From Paenibacillus sp. LHD-38 (lineage in GTDB: Bacteria > Bacillota > Bacilli > Paenibacillales > Paenibacillaceae), in assembly GCF_031157315.1 (NCBI RefSeq), contig NZ_JAVIFU010000026.1, positions 1-64,000 of the forward strand: a DNA stretch of 64,000 nt, read 5' to 3'. Under the pieces are notes generated by a model. That model saw only the letters and a list, made by a program, of their open reading frames with translations. It searched no databases and was not told the origin of the DNA. Every line of letters begins with the position of its first letter. The first letter of the stretch is position 1. Positions 25,852 to 34,514 of the stretch are shown piece by piece. A program made the position numbers and the translations under genes.

Positions 25852-26139
25852 TTATTCTACAGTCATAATAATTTCTTCGTACTTTTCGTCGAAAGAAATC
25901 CGCAGCGATTTATTTTCTAAATACCACAAGTTATCTTCCTCTATAAAATACGTTATGCCATCTATTTCCTCGCGAAGTCCAATGCTTCTTGGCTCATCCT
26001 TGGTGACGCCAAGCGAAAGCCCTGGATGAACACTGCCGCAGCCGCCCAAACGGACATAGATGCGAATCGAGTCACCAACGGTCAAACCCATTTCCTGCTT
26101 ATACCAGCGAGCCGCTGACTGCTCTACCACTAAATTCAT
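25852..26139 (-). CDS. HesB/YneR-like Fe-S-associated small protein
   Basis: 95 residues similar to the HesB-like YneR group: RIYVRLGGCGSVHPGLSLGV and the second half GITYFIEEDNLWYLENKSLR. Only one cysteine of the IscA-type set is present (GGCG), as in this group, so it is probably not a classic scaffold. The start at 26139 is preferred because AAGGAG lies 9 bases upstream; an ATG at 26148 directly abuts the site. Confidence 0.8.
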   Translation of the reverse strand: MNLVVEQSAARWYKQEMGLTVGDSIRIYVRLGGCGSVHPGLSLGVTKDEPRSIGLREEIDGITYFIEEDNLWYLENKSLRISFDEKYEEIIMTVE

Positions 26140-26251
26140 CGCGGTCATCTCCTTCCACTACCTATTCTATTCCATCATTACGAATATGCGAACCGATGTC
26201 AACACTAACAAATGTACAAATGTGTTCAGTGAAAATAAAGGATTATAAGGA

Positions 26252-26575
26252 TTAATCCAATACCTCAACAAGAAAAACTTTGTTAGCAAATCCGCCTCTT
26301 TCAGAAGCCTTCTTCAAACGCATAGTCTCTGCATTTTCGAGGCTTACTCCGTGAATCAAAGCATACGCATGGATTACCTCTAGCACGTCTGCTAGTTCTT
26401 CAGTAGCATCCTCCACATTCGCTGCCTCTATATACTCTAAAATTTCTTCATCTAATTTCTTTCGTAACTCTACTGCATATTTCTCGTCGTCTAAAATTTC
26501 GTAAATACATTTTTCTCCTTTAGACTCGATTATTTGCGGAATTCCATCACGCACCAATTTTTTATACAACGTCAT
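26252..26575 (-). CDS. MazG-like nucleotide pyrophosphohydrolase (PRA-PH-like)
   Basis: 107 residues with the all-alpha NTP-pyrophosphohydrolase metal motif: KLDEEILEYIEA and EELADVLEVIHAYA provide the EExxE...ExxD acidic residues. The N-terminus KKLVRDGIPQIIESKG is typical of small stand-alone members thought to remove non-canonical nucleotides. ATG at 26575 follows TGAGGTGAGG. No partner gene; the exact substrate is unknown. Confidence 0.85.
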   Translation of the reverse strand: MTLYKKLVRDGIPQIIESKGEKCIYEILDDEKYAVELRKKLDEEILEYIEAANVEDATEELADVLEVIHAYALIHGVSLENAETMRLKKASERGGFANKVFLVEVLD

Positions 26576-26790
26576 TTGTCCTCACCTCATCATTACTTAT
26601 AGCCTCTCAGATAGTATAACTATAGCAATTATCCGCTACTGCGCAAACCTGCCTAATAAGCCATGGATCCTTCAAGAACTTTCTTAACCAATTTGGCCCC
26701 TGCTGTATTTCCTTAGAGAATGCCGGCAGTTTAAACACAACCTCCGCCGCATTGTTCCACATTAACAAATCTCAGCTTCGGTGCTTACGT

Positions 26791-26981
26791 ATTCTACTGC
26801 ACTTTCTACAACAGAAACCTGACTTGGCACCCGACCACATGAGCTACGTTGCAGTAAGTACAACAGAATTCCCCCAACACGCCCCAAAACTGCTCCATGA
26901 CACGGTTTCTATTGCAGAAACTGCATTGTAGTGAGATAAATGACGTTTAAGCACGAATTACATTGTATAAACTGCAGCGTA
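26791..26981. repeat. Array of the ~25 bp repeat in two head-to-head pairs, locus B
   Basis: Two units in one orientation (26791-26816 and 26844-26868, ending CTACAACAGAA or GTACAACAGAA) and two inverted (26906-26931 and 26956-26981). Same family and layout as 16325-16513. The gap 26576-27264 has no gene. Confidence 0.75.
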
Positions 26982-26993
26982 GGAGGCGAGATA

Positions 26994-27188
26994 GATTGGT
27001 GGTTGATTAGTGGTTGATTAGTGGTTGATTGGTGGTTGATTGGTGGTTGATTGGTGGTTGATTGGTGGTTGATTGGTGGTTGATTGGTGGCTGATTAGAG
27101 GTAGTTTGGTGCTTGATTAGAGGTAGTTTGGTGCTTGATTAGAGGTAGTTTGGTGGGTGATTAGAGGTAGTTTGGTGGGTGATTAGAG
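26994..27188. repeat. Minisatellite: 11 bp unit x9, then 22 bp unit x4
   Basis: Nine copies of GATTGGTGGTT (26994-27092) are followed by four copies of a 22 bp unit beginning GATTAGAGGTAGTTTGGTG (27093-27180) plus 8 bases of a fifth. The 22 bp unit looks like a diverged dimer of the 11 bp unit. Confidence 0.93.
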
Positions 27189-27230
27189 AAGAAGCCGAAT
27201 ACGAATATACCCAATACAAATTGCAAAACT

Positions 27231-27265
27231 AAAAAAAGAAGACTGCCGTCTTCGGCAATCTTCTT
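27231..27265 (-). terminator. Terminator of the VanW-like gene
   Basis: AAGAAGA-TGCCG pairs with CGGCA-TCTTCTT around a 4-base loop; minus strand T7 follows. Overlaps the stop codon. Confidence 0.9.
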
Positions 27266-28278
27266 TAATCTGTTTTATTCGTATCCCGCTCCAACCCGCC
27301 TGCATCCATTTCTAGCTTCACTTCTTCAGGGAGCTTCTTCGAAGCGCTCGGCACCTGCCTTTTTTTCGCTATGAGCTCGTCGGACGAGCAAATGACGATA
27401 CTGACCTGTCCGCCGCTCGCGTAAGCACGGATCAGAACCGGCTGGTCATATTTGTTTTGAAACACAAAATCGGGACCATACCAGCTAACCGTCGCATCGC
27501 GGCCGGGCGGCACATATTTCACATTTCGGCTATGGGAATACCGCTCGATAATTTTCAGCCCCGCACGGTCTACAGCGTTGAACAGCGTCGACGAAATTTG
27601 GCAGATGCCTCCGCCAATATCCTCCGACATTTCTCCCCTTACGATTACAGGAGCACGCAAATAGCCCGTTTCCTTCGTCCGCTTACCAACAACTTCATTA
27701 AACGAAAATCTCTCATTAGGGAATACGACATAATTATTAATCGCTTTTGCGGCCAAACTAACGTTATGAGAGCGATTTTTGTTATTCGAATTGTAATAAG
27801 TCGCATATTGGCCAATTCTTTTTACTTTTATCGTCGAGAGCAGCTCGCTGTCTACCCTTGGATAAATCGTCAGCATGGGAACCTCAAGCTGCGAAAACCC
27901 GCCTTCAAAAATAAAGCTGTAAAATTGCTCCTCAAACAATTTTCGGTCCAGCTGGCTTCCCGCATGCTCAGGCAATATTCTCCCGCCGCCGTCCAGCGTC
28001 GCGTTAACAGCCGGTTTCTGCACCTGCCTGTCTATCGCGTCCATCCCTTTGTTTAATTTATCCCGAACCACGAACGGTATGCCGGTACGCGAATCGCTGT
28101 ACTGAGCCCGGCTCATTTCCAGAATAACTTGTCCATTTCGCTCAATGACAAGCGGATCGGGATAATGCCCCTGCTGAAACATCATCAATATGGCTAAAAT
28201 CCAATACAGACCCATTGTCGCTAATCTCCCCCAGACGGTAGTATCCGTGATAGTATGAATCATTTTGGGCTTATCCAT
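27265..28278 (-). CDS. VanW-like membrane-anchored protein
   Basis: 337 residues. One N-terminal membrane helix (about 16-35), then an extracytoplasmic region with the VanW domain (about 165-300): VVFPNERFSFNEVVGKRT, GGGICQISSTLFNA and PGRDATVSWYGPDF. VanW domains occur in vancomycin clusters and in many Firmicute surface proteins, with unknown biochemical role. No van genes are nearby, so resistance is not implied. The start is uncertain because no clear ribosome site is seen. Divergent from the 28360 gene. Confidence 0.85.
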   Translation of the reverse strand: MDKPKMIHTITDTTVWGRLATMGLYWILAILMMFQQGHYPDPLVIERNGQVILEMSRAQYSDSRTGIPFVVRDKLNKGMDAIDRQVQKPAVNATLDGGGRILPEHAGSQLDRKLFEEQFYSFIFEGGFSQLEVPMLTIYPRVDSELLSTIKVKRIGQYATYYNSNNKNRSHNVSLAAKAINNYVVFPNERFSFNEVVGKRTKETGYLRAPVIVRGEMSEDIGGGICQISSTLFNAVDRAGLKIIERYSHSRNVKYVPPGRDATVSWYGPDFVFQNKYDQPVLIRAYASGGQVSIVICSSDELIAKKRQVPSASKKLPEEVKLEMDAGGLERDTNKTD

Positions 28279-28359
28279 TCATGAGCAGTCGTTCACATAT
28301 TTAAAAGCTAAATAGCTGAATCTAATAAAAAATAATGATGGAGGAGGAGCATAGCGAAC

Positions 28360-29574
28360 ATGAACTTCTTATGGAAGCAGGCATTATTGGTTTTCACCTC
28401 GATTCTTATCTCGCTGTTGACGATTCAGCCGAATGAGGCACAAGCACTATCAACAATTCAGAAGCCAATATCCTCCCCAAACGAAAAGCAGCAAAGCAGC
28501 TTTATCATCACGGTCCGTTCCGGGCAGCAAGCCGCTTTCGTCAGCGACCTTCGCATCGAGAGCCGCGAAATGAATGCAGCTTTGCGCCAAGCGAAGCAAG
28601 CGCCTGCTTCTGCGGCAGAGGTAGACGTTTTCTCAGATATCTACATCACGCTGCTATCCCCCGAAGCTACGTATTTCCGTTTGGAGCGAAGCGGTCAGCT
28701 ATGGGATGAAACAAAGATGGAAAGAACGATTTTGCCGACAAAAATGGCAGAGAAGCTCATCGGACTAGCAGAAGCAGTGCGGTCGCAGCATTACGGAAAG
28801 CTTCTTTCCTGGCAGCAGTCGACGCAAATTTTGCCTAACAAAAGCATCTTTTCCGTAACGGAGCTGGAAACGGGCTTAACGTTCAATGTACAGCGCCGCG
28901 CTGGCAGCGACCATGCTGATGTTCAGCCCTTGACGAAGGATGACTCCCGCATAATGAAGCAAATCTATAACGGTAGGTGGAGCTGGAAAAGAAAAGCGGT
29001 GCTTATCCACTCGGGCGATGCTTGGATCGCGGCTTCCATGAATGGGATGCCCCACGGCGGAGACGGCATTCCCGAAAACGGCTTCTCCGGCCATTTCTGC
29101 ATTCACTTCTATCTAAGCAGTACCCACAAATCTGATCTTCCTGATTTGGCGCATCAGATCATGGTACACAAGGCAGCCGGGAATTTGAAACCTTTTTTCG
29201 ATTCCGCATCACCGCTTGTATTAGCTAAAAGCTTCATTGAAATAATGAACCATCAGGATCAGGGGCTGCTTCAGCAGGTTGCAGAAGGCATTTCGAAGGA
29301 GAAATTCGCGTATTTCGTTAAGGAAATGGAGTCGCTCGATTCCATTCGTGAAAAAAAACAGTCGAAATACAAGGGGGCAAGCGACACAGATGATGGGGAT
29401 TTCGATGAGAGCTTGTCAGCAGAAATCAGATTGCCAATTACGATTCATAAACAAAACCATGCTGAGCGGAACACCGGTTATAGGTTTATTTTCAAACGCG
29501 AATCTAAGCAATCGCCTTGGCGTATCCAAAACATTTTGACAGATGAAGATAATATGGATTCGAATATTCAATGA
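28360..29574 (+). CDS. Secreted protein of unknown function
   Basis: 404 residues with a signal peptide (MNFLWKQALLVFTSILISLL, cut near residue 30 after EAQA). The mature protein is mixed alpha/beta with no motif I recognise; WKRKAVLIHSGDAWIAASMN and the His-containing GMPHGGDG stretch stand out. ATG at 28360 follows GGAGGAGGAG. Divergent from the VanW gene, possibly a co-regulated envelope pair. Confidence 0.7.
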   Translation: MNFLWKQALLVFTSILISLLTIQPNEAQALSTIQKPISSPNEKQQSSFIITVRSGQQAAFVSDLRIESREMNAALRQAKQAPASAAEVDVFSDIYITLLSPEATYFRLERSGQLWDETKMERTILPTKMAEKLIGLAEAVRSQHYGKLLSWQQSTQILPNKSIFSVTELETGLTFNVQRRAGSDHADVQPLTKDDSRIMKQIYNGRWSWKRKAVLIHSGDAWIAASMNGMPHGGDGIPENGFSGHFCIHFYLSSTHKSDLPDLAHQIMVHKAAGNLKPFFDSASPLVLAKSFIEIMNHQDQGLLQQVAEGISKEKFAYFVKEMESLDSIREKKQSKYKGASDTDDGDFDESLSAEIRLPITIHKQNHAERNTGYRFIFKRESKQSPWRIQNILTDEDNMDSNIQ

Positions 29575-29583
29575 AATAAACAA

Positions 29584-29611
29584 AGGCTGCCGTTCTAATC
29601 TCCGGCAGCCT
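29584..29611. terminator. Hairpin between convergent genes
   Basis: AGGCTGCCG pairs with CGGCAGCCT. On the minus strand the stem leads into TTTGTTT, so it mainly serves the 29618-30664 gene; it also follows the 28360 gene by 9 bp. Confidence 0.65.
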
Positions 29612-29617
29612 AAAGTG

Positions 29618-30664
29618 TTATAACAAACCGTTGCTCAACGAGACTACCCGATTCTCCTTGGCTGAAATATAGGCGCTATCGAGCAAGGAAACCGAATGCA
29701 GATTATCTCTTGCACTATTAGCCGCCTCTATTCCCGTTTCAATCCAAACGAGCAGTTGGTCCAAGCCGTCAAACACGGCTTCATCTATCGGCATCACCGC
29801 TTGCCAGGTTTGAACAGGCGTCGGATTCCAATTCGGGACGCCTGAGGGATCGAGACGATACAAACCGATCACATCCGAATTAGAGCTTATTACACCCTCG
29901 CTCCCGAGAACGACCAAATCATTTTTAATAAAAGGGCTGGAGAAGCTTTGCGTGAAATGTGTGCTAACTCCGTTAGCAAACGTCATTTGAACCGTAGCAT
30001 CGGTTTCCCCGATACAATCGACTGCATTTGAAGAATAGGCGCTGCAATATACCGACTCCGCTTCCGAATTTGCCATGGGGCGTATACCGTCAAGAAAATT
30101 ATTAATGAACGGGGCGAAGGTGCGAATGACTTCAGCCGCATCCTCTATACCGGATTTAACCAGATGGGCAGTATCCACAGTCAAGCCGACTGCTGAATCA
30201 GCTTGAAGTTGATCAAAAAAAACGTCAAAATCTATACGGTACATAAGAGGTTGATCATAGTGATGGTGCAGGGAGAGCTGCAGTCCGTGTTGCTGTGCTT
30301 CCTTACCCATTTCTTCAAAAATCCCGGCATACCTTGCGATATGCTCGTAAGTTATGCTCTTTCTCGATACGCTATGGCAATATACGATTATCTCCGTACC
30401 TACTTTTCCCGCAAACCGGAACAGCTCACGAAGCTGAGCTTTGCTTTCATCGTCAAGCAGCGTTCCACCGGTAATTAGCGCAGAAGCGATACCATCCGGT
30501 TGTCCCCAACGTTCAATAAATCTTTCAGGTTCTTTAATATAGGGGGTGTATTGGCTCCATTTCAACTGAAGTCCATCATATCCCGCCTGGCGGTACCCTT
30601 TTATCATCGTGTACTCATCTTCAAGCGTAGACGTTGGTCTGGAAAATGCATATTTGATGCCCAT
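29618..30664 (-). pseudogene. Sugar-phosphate isomerase fused in frame to the tail of a Gfo/Idh/MocA oxidoreductase
   Basis: 348 codons from ATG at 30664 (behind AAGGAGGAAGG). Residues 1 to about 215 are a sugar phosphate isomerase/epimerase TIM barrel (SLHHHYDQPL, VGLTVDTAHLVKSG) that stops short of its last strands. From about residue 216 the sequence changes to the C-terminal half of a Gfo/Idh/MocA dehydrogenase (ATVQMTFANGVSTHFTQSFS, VLGSEGVIS, and the end SLLDSAYISAKENRVVSL). The NAD-binding half of the latter is missing. The simplest explanation is a deletion between two neighbouring genes. The ORF is open and may be expressed, but neither half is complete. Confidence 0.7.
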
Positions 30665-30690
30665 TACCTTCCTCCTTCCTATAGCCCGGT

Positions 30691-30852
30691 TCATTCCCCA
30701 ATCGTCTGTCTGTCTACAGCCGAATAAGCGATAATCATCCGGCAAGGCTCCCAGCCCGTTACTTTTGCATGATGGGGTACGCCCTGCGGAATGCTAAGCG
30801 CCATCCCAGGTTTGAGATGGAACATCACATCCCCTAGCGAATGGTCGCATTC
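30691..30852 (-). pseudogene. Cupin C-terminal remnant
   Basis: 54 codons, open to the left up to a TGA at 30691-30693: GDVMFHLKPGMALSIPQGVP followed by HHAKVTGWEP is the second half of a cupin domain. No start. It lies just upstream of the isomerase fusion on the same strand, so it was probably part of that sugar operon. Confidence 0.6.
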
Positions 30853-31117
30853 CAGCGAACGAAGAGACAAGCTTATTCAGCCTTATTTAATAACGGCAAA
30901 AAAAGGGGAAGTCAGGCAGCACAGCTTTACTCATGAAGGTGAGGAGTTCATTTATATGATAAGCGGTACGATGAACTATAAGGTAGGAGCAACCGAAATT
31001 TTGCTACAGCCAGGGGATACGATCTACTTCAACTCTCTTGAAGAGCATCTTCTTAGTCCCCTATCAGATGAAGTCACATATATTGCCGTTTTCTCGCAAA
31101 AATCATTAGGGTCCTAG
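30853..31117 (+). pseudogene. Cupin half of an XRE-cupin regulator, N-terminus lost
   Basis: The plus strand holds a complete cupin_2 domain (QPYLITAKKGEVRQHSFTHE, then GTMNYKVGATEILLQPGDTI) of the kind found behind an XRE DNA-binding domain. The DNA-binding part is missing; the sequence before about 30853 is the antisense of another cupin remnant. An ATG at 30791 opens the frame through that antisense stretch without a ribosome site. Probably non-functional, though the cupin could be made as a short protein. Confidence 0.6.
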
Positions 31118-31171
31118 ATCATTCGCCCCTTCCGTTTCATCATTCTATCAGATGCAGACAGCTGTTAAACA

Positions 31172-31180
31172 TGCTATAAT
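31172..31180 (+). promoter_or_regulatory. Extended -10 promoter of the XRE gene
   Basis: TGCTATAAT is a perfect extended -10 element 86 bp before the start codon; no good -35 box is seen. Confidence 0.55.
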
Positions 31181-31265
31181 TATCTTTGCGCTTACTAGAA
31201 GGATACTAATAAGGTTTAACTGAAAGAACTACTATACATATAGGTGTTCGGGAGGAGGACAGAAG

Positions 31266-31607
31266 ATGTTCGCGAAGCGATTGAAGCAGCTGCGTAAAAA
31301 GAGGAAATTGACTATGCAGGAAGTGGCCGATTACGTCGGAGTTGCAAAGAGCACGTATGCGGGGTATGAATCCGGTTACCGGCAGCCGACGATCGAATCC
31401 ATTCAGACGATTTCCCGAAAGCTGCGCACGTCCGCGGATTATCTTCTAGGACTTACCGAATTTCCGGAGCCGCCAACGGAACTAAACCATAATGCAAAAG
31501 AATATTTGAATTACGAGCAGCTTCATTGGGATGGTGTTCCTTTGGAAAGGGACGATCTGGAGCTGATTCGCAGCTTGCTCGAACGCGTGCTCCGTGACCG
31601 AGCTTAA
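31266..31607 (+). CDS. XRE family regulator (SlrR/ImmR-like)
   Basis: 113 residues. N-terminal helix-turn-helix (KLTMQEVADYVGVAKSTYAG, then YESGYRQPTIESIQTISRKL) and a short acidic C-terminus. ATG at 31266 follows GGGAGGAGGA. It is a single-gene unit with its own promoter and terminator, directly before the glycosidase gene. No ligand domain, so it probably acts through dimerisation or a partner. Confidence 0.9.
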   Translation: MFAKRLKQLRKKRKLTMQEVADYVGVAKSTYAGYESGYRQPTIESIQTISRKLRTSADYLLGLTEFPEPPTELNHNAKEYLNYEQLHWDGVPLERDDLELIRSLLERVLRDRA

Positions 31608-31636
31608 CCCAAAGAAGAATAAACCACTCTCTAACT

Positions 31637-31682
31637 AACAGGTCCGTTAATGGTGAATCACACCATGAACGGACCTGTTTTT
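31637..31682 (+). terminator. Terminator of the XRE gene
   Basis: AACAGGTCCGTT and ATGGTG pair with CACCAT and AACGGACCTGTT, followed by T5. A strong intrinsic terminator that also shows the ATG at 31650 is not a start. Confidence 0.93.
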
Positions 31683-31916
31683 ACATGTAAGCACCCCATT
31701 CTAGGGTCCGCCGGCAAGTTTCGAAAGCGCTCGCTATTCGGAATAGAACATCTTGCCCGCTATGTGAATATGATTACCAGAACGATATATCAAATCAGGC
31801 AAGATTTTGTATCCGCTTTCATACCTTATATTAAGGGGGATTCTCCCTTTGCTGCCGCTAGTTCTGAAGATGTCGTTCATATGGATGGTCATGTGAAAAT
31901 AAGGAGGAATAATGGC

Positions 31917-34256
31917 ATGAACAAATGGTTGAAACTCGTCACCTTGGCCGTTATGCTGCTTACGTACGATTCTTTTTTCAACTTATGGCCGGCTCGTGCT
32001 CAAGCGGGATTTACAGACTATATCACGCGCAGTGGAGATACGTTGATGGAGGGAACGTCCACGTTTCGTTTTACCGGAACCAACGAACCTTTATTGAATA
32101 GAGCATGGACTGATCCGTCAGAAATCGAAGATGCGATTCGCGCGGCCAGCAGCTCAGGGATTAACGTTATTCGCTTGTATCCGTTTGAAGTGAGAATGAG
32201 CAGCGATCCCGCAGGAACTTTTCGTCATGTGATGGGGTCTAATAATTATAATGAAAGCGCATTTAGACTACTGGATAAAATTGTGCAACTGGCAAACCAG
32301 TACAATATTCGGCTTATTGTGCCTTTCGTGGATAAGTACAACTACATCGGAGGGATTGCCGATTGGTCGGCTTTCCGCGGGAAAACGGTGAATGATTTTT
32401 GGAGCGATCCTACCGTGAAGCAGGACTTCAAAAATTTCATTCAATTTGTAATTAATCGGACTAATACGTATACGGGCGTGCAGTATAAAAGCGATAAAGC
32501 CATTCTGGCCTGGCAGCTGGGAAACGAGCTTCCCTCCACGGATAGCTGGGTAAGCGAGATGGCCGCGTATGTAAAAAGTCTTGATTCCAACCACCTTCTA
32601 GCCGATGGAGGATATGTTCGGGCACAGGGAATAAGGACCAATGCACTGAATGACATTAATATTGATATTATTGTTCCGCACATTTACAAATATCACAATG
32701 TCGATATGGTTACAAAACTCAATGAGTGGAAAGTCAAAACCAAAGGAAAAAAAGCTTTGATTATTGGCGAATTCGGCGACTATTCCCCCACGGAAACCGA
32801 ACAGCTTCTTGACATCGTTCAGAACAATGAAACATCAGGTGCCATGTTCTGGGGCAGCATGCACCATCACAAGATGGGTGGATGGCATTGGCCTCCGGTT
32901 GGAAACTGGTCCTATTTGCGCTATCCCGGTTTCGCAACCGGCGATTGGGCGAACGAATCGGCCACCATCGACTTGCTGCGCAAATATGCCTACTCAATGA
33001 AAGGCCTGGCCGTACCTCTTTGGCCGACACCCGATGCGCCTGTTATGTTCCCTGTCGATTCCGTTCATACCCTCTCCTGGATGGGTGTCTCGGGAGCAAG
33101 CACTTATGACGTTGAACGTTCGACAAGTTCTTCCGGTCCATGGACAGCAGTAGGCAGCGATGTGACGGACGATGTTACCGCTCCGCGTCATCATACGTTT
33201 ACCGTACCGATTTTCGACGATGCATCTGCTCAGGACGGCACAAGCTATTACTATAGGGTGAGAGCGAAAAATGTGCACGGTTCCTATTCTACGTATTCCA
33301 ACATCATCGGTCCAATTAAGGCAAAAAGCGGACTCATCGTCGACGAAGAAAGCAGCGGCTATAACGAGACGGGAACATGGGGTGCTAGTACGCTGGGCGG
33401 CAGTTACAATGGCAGCTCCCGTTACAGCAGTACCAATGGAAGTACGGCTACGTGGAGGCCAAACTTCACGACGCCGGGTTACTACAATGTGTATGTCCGA
33501 TATCCTTACCATCAGGGTTCAACGAAGTATGCTCAATATTCGGTCTATCACAATGGTATAACGAACACTGTAACCATCAATCAGACGAATATAGCGGGCG
33601 GTCAGTGGCGTCTGATTGATACGGTATATTTCGCTGGCGGACCGGAAGAATATGTGAAGTTGACGACCGTTGGAGGCGGTTCCAACAGAGCCGATGCGGT
33701 CATGTTTGAACCGCAGAACTTTGGCGACAGCTTTCAAAACAATAGTATCGGCAGTTGGACTCCTCTGAGCGGCAGCTGGTCTTTAACCAATGATATCAGT
33801 CACGACAGCATTCCCCTCGACAATAGCGTGATGAAACAATCGGGCACAGGCATTGCCGAAACCGTTATCAATTCGACCTACACCAACGCCACCATAACCT
33901 TAGCCTTAAAAGCGTATGACAATCATATGGCCAACGCTTCTTCCGGATTGGTAGCCCGGGCAAATTCAGATTTCTCCTACATGTACACCCTGCGCATCAA
34001 TTATGATCTGAATAAAGTCCAGCTCTACAAAAAACTTGGCAATAGTTGGACCAAAATCGGGGAATCGGGTATGATAGCCACTCCAGGCACCTGGTATCAG
34101 CTTAAGTTCGAGATGAAAGGAAGCTCATTGAAAGCGTATGTAGACGGCGTGAAAAAAATCAGCGTTAGCGACTCCAGCTTAACCAGCGGGTACATTGGTT
34201 TGCGGACGTACGATCAGACGGCTGTTTTCGATAACATCCTTGTTTCGTCGAACTGA
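31917..34256 (+). CDS. Secreted GH5-type glycosidase (mannanase-like) with binding modules
   Basis: 779 residues. Signal peptide (1-29), then a GH5-type (clan A) catalytic domain (about 35-385) with the acid/base in WQLGNELP (Glu204), His255 in VPHIY and the nucleophile in IIGEFGDYS (Glu285). These spacings resemble GH5 mannanases. A fibronectin-type module (about 400-480; YDVERSTSSSGPW), a golvesin-like domain (about 490-615; FTTPGYYNVYVRYPYHQG) and a C-terminal LamG/DUF1080-like domain follow. The start at 31917 is set by AAGGAGG at 31901-31907; the 89 codons upstream overlap a terminator. It could act on plant mannan or on mannose-rich exopolysaccharide; the latter is only suggested by the nearby EPS genes. 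Confidence 0.85.
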   Translation: MNKWLKLVTLAVMLLTYDSFFNLWPARAQAGFTDYITRSGDTLMEGTSTFRFTGTNEPLLNRAWTDPSEIEDAIRAASSSGINVIRLYPFEVRMSSDPAGTFRHVMGSNNYNESAFRLLDKIVQLANQYNIRLIVPFVDKYNYIGGIADWSAFRGKTVNDFWSDPTVKQDFKNFIQFVINRTNTYTGVQYKSDKAILAWQLGNELPSTDSWVSEMAAYVKSLDSNHLLADGGYVRAQGIRTNALNDINIDIIVPHIYKYHNVDMVTKLNEWKVKTKGKKALIIGEFGDYSPTETEQLLDIVQNNETSGAMFWGSMHHHKMGGWHWPPVGNWSYLRYPGFATGDWANESATIDLLRKYAYSMKGLAVPLWPTPDAPVMFPVDSVHTLSWMGVSGASTYDVERSTSSSGPWTAVGSDVTDDVTAPRHHTFTVPIFDDASAQDGTSYYYRVRAKNVHGSYSTYSNIIGPIKAKSGLIVDEESSGYNETGTWGASTLGGSYNGSSRYSSTNGSTATWRPNFTTPGYYNVYVRYPYHQGSTKYAQYSVYHNGITNTVTINQTNIAGGQWRLIDTVYFAGGPEEYVKLTTVGGGSNRADAVMFEPQNFGDSFQNNSIGSWTPLSGSWSLTNDISHDSIPLDNSVMKQSGTGIAETVINSTYTNATITLALKAYDNHMANASSGLVARANSDFSYMYTLRINYDLNKVQLYKKLGNSWTKIGESGMIATPGTWYQLKFEMKGSSLKAYVDGVKKISVSDSSLTSGYIGLRTYDQTAVFDNILVSSN

Positions 34257-34274
34257 TCTTGGCACACAGAACGC

Positions 34275-34328
34275 AAAAAGCGCCATAGAGGATCACAGCG
34301 TAAGCTGAGGTCCTCTATGGCACTTTTT
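34275..34328. terminator. Bidirectional terminator between glycosidase and lasso cluster
   Basis: GCCATAGAGGA (34282-34292) pairs with TCCTCTATGGC (34311-34321), with A5 before and T5 after. Ends the glycosidase transcript and the lasso peptide operon, which converge here. Confidence 0.92.
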
Positions 34329-34354
34329 GATGTATCAGTTAAAAACGATGAATC

Positions 34355-34492
34355 CTAAGAATCATAGACGTCTACGTCTACGATCTTGCCGTCAACATAA
34401 GTAAAGTCCTGTTTCGTTGTACCGAAACCTGCCATAGTCTCCGATACATTCATCACTTCCAGTGAAAGTGCTGTCCATTGTTTTTTCTCCAT
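34355..34492 (-). CDS. Lasso peptide precursor A1
   Basis: 45 residues, too short for ordinary ORF calling. Leader: MEKKQWTALSLEVMNVSETM with Trp6, Leu11 and the conserved Thr19 at position -2. Core: starts AGFGTTKQD, predicting a 9-residue macrolactam between Ala1 and Asp9, then a 16-residue tail FTYVDGKIVDV ending DVYDS. The C-terminal Ser is the site phosphorylated in paeninodin by the cluster's HPr-kinase-like enzyme. AAAGGAGGTG lies upstream of the ATG. Last gene of the operon, with a terminator after it. Confidence 0.92.
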   Translation of the reverse strand: MEKKQWTALSLEVMNVSETMAGFGTTKQDFTYVDGKIVDVDVYDS

Positions 34493-34514
34493 TACACTTC
34501 ACCTCCTTTAAATG

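Noticed and set aside
26994..27188. Tandem repeats as CRISPR or coding repeats
   Set aside because: Units are directly adjacent without spacers, and no frame stays open with a start and ribosome site.
27265..28278. Vancomycin resistance determinant because of the VanW domain
   Set aside because: No vanHAX, vanRS or vanY genes nearby; VanW domains are common in Firmicute surface proteins.
31650..31916. Upstream extension of the glycosidase by 89 codons
   Set aside because: The first codons lie in the hairpin of a strong terminator and precede a signal peptide that would then be internal; AAGGAGG at 31901 supports the start at 31917.
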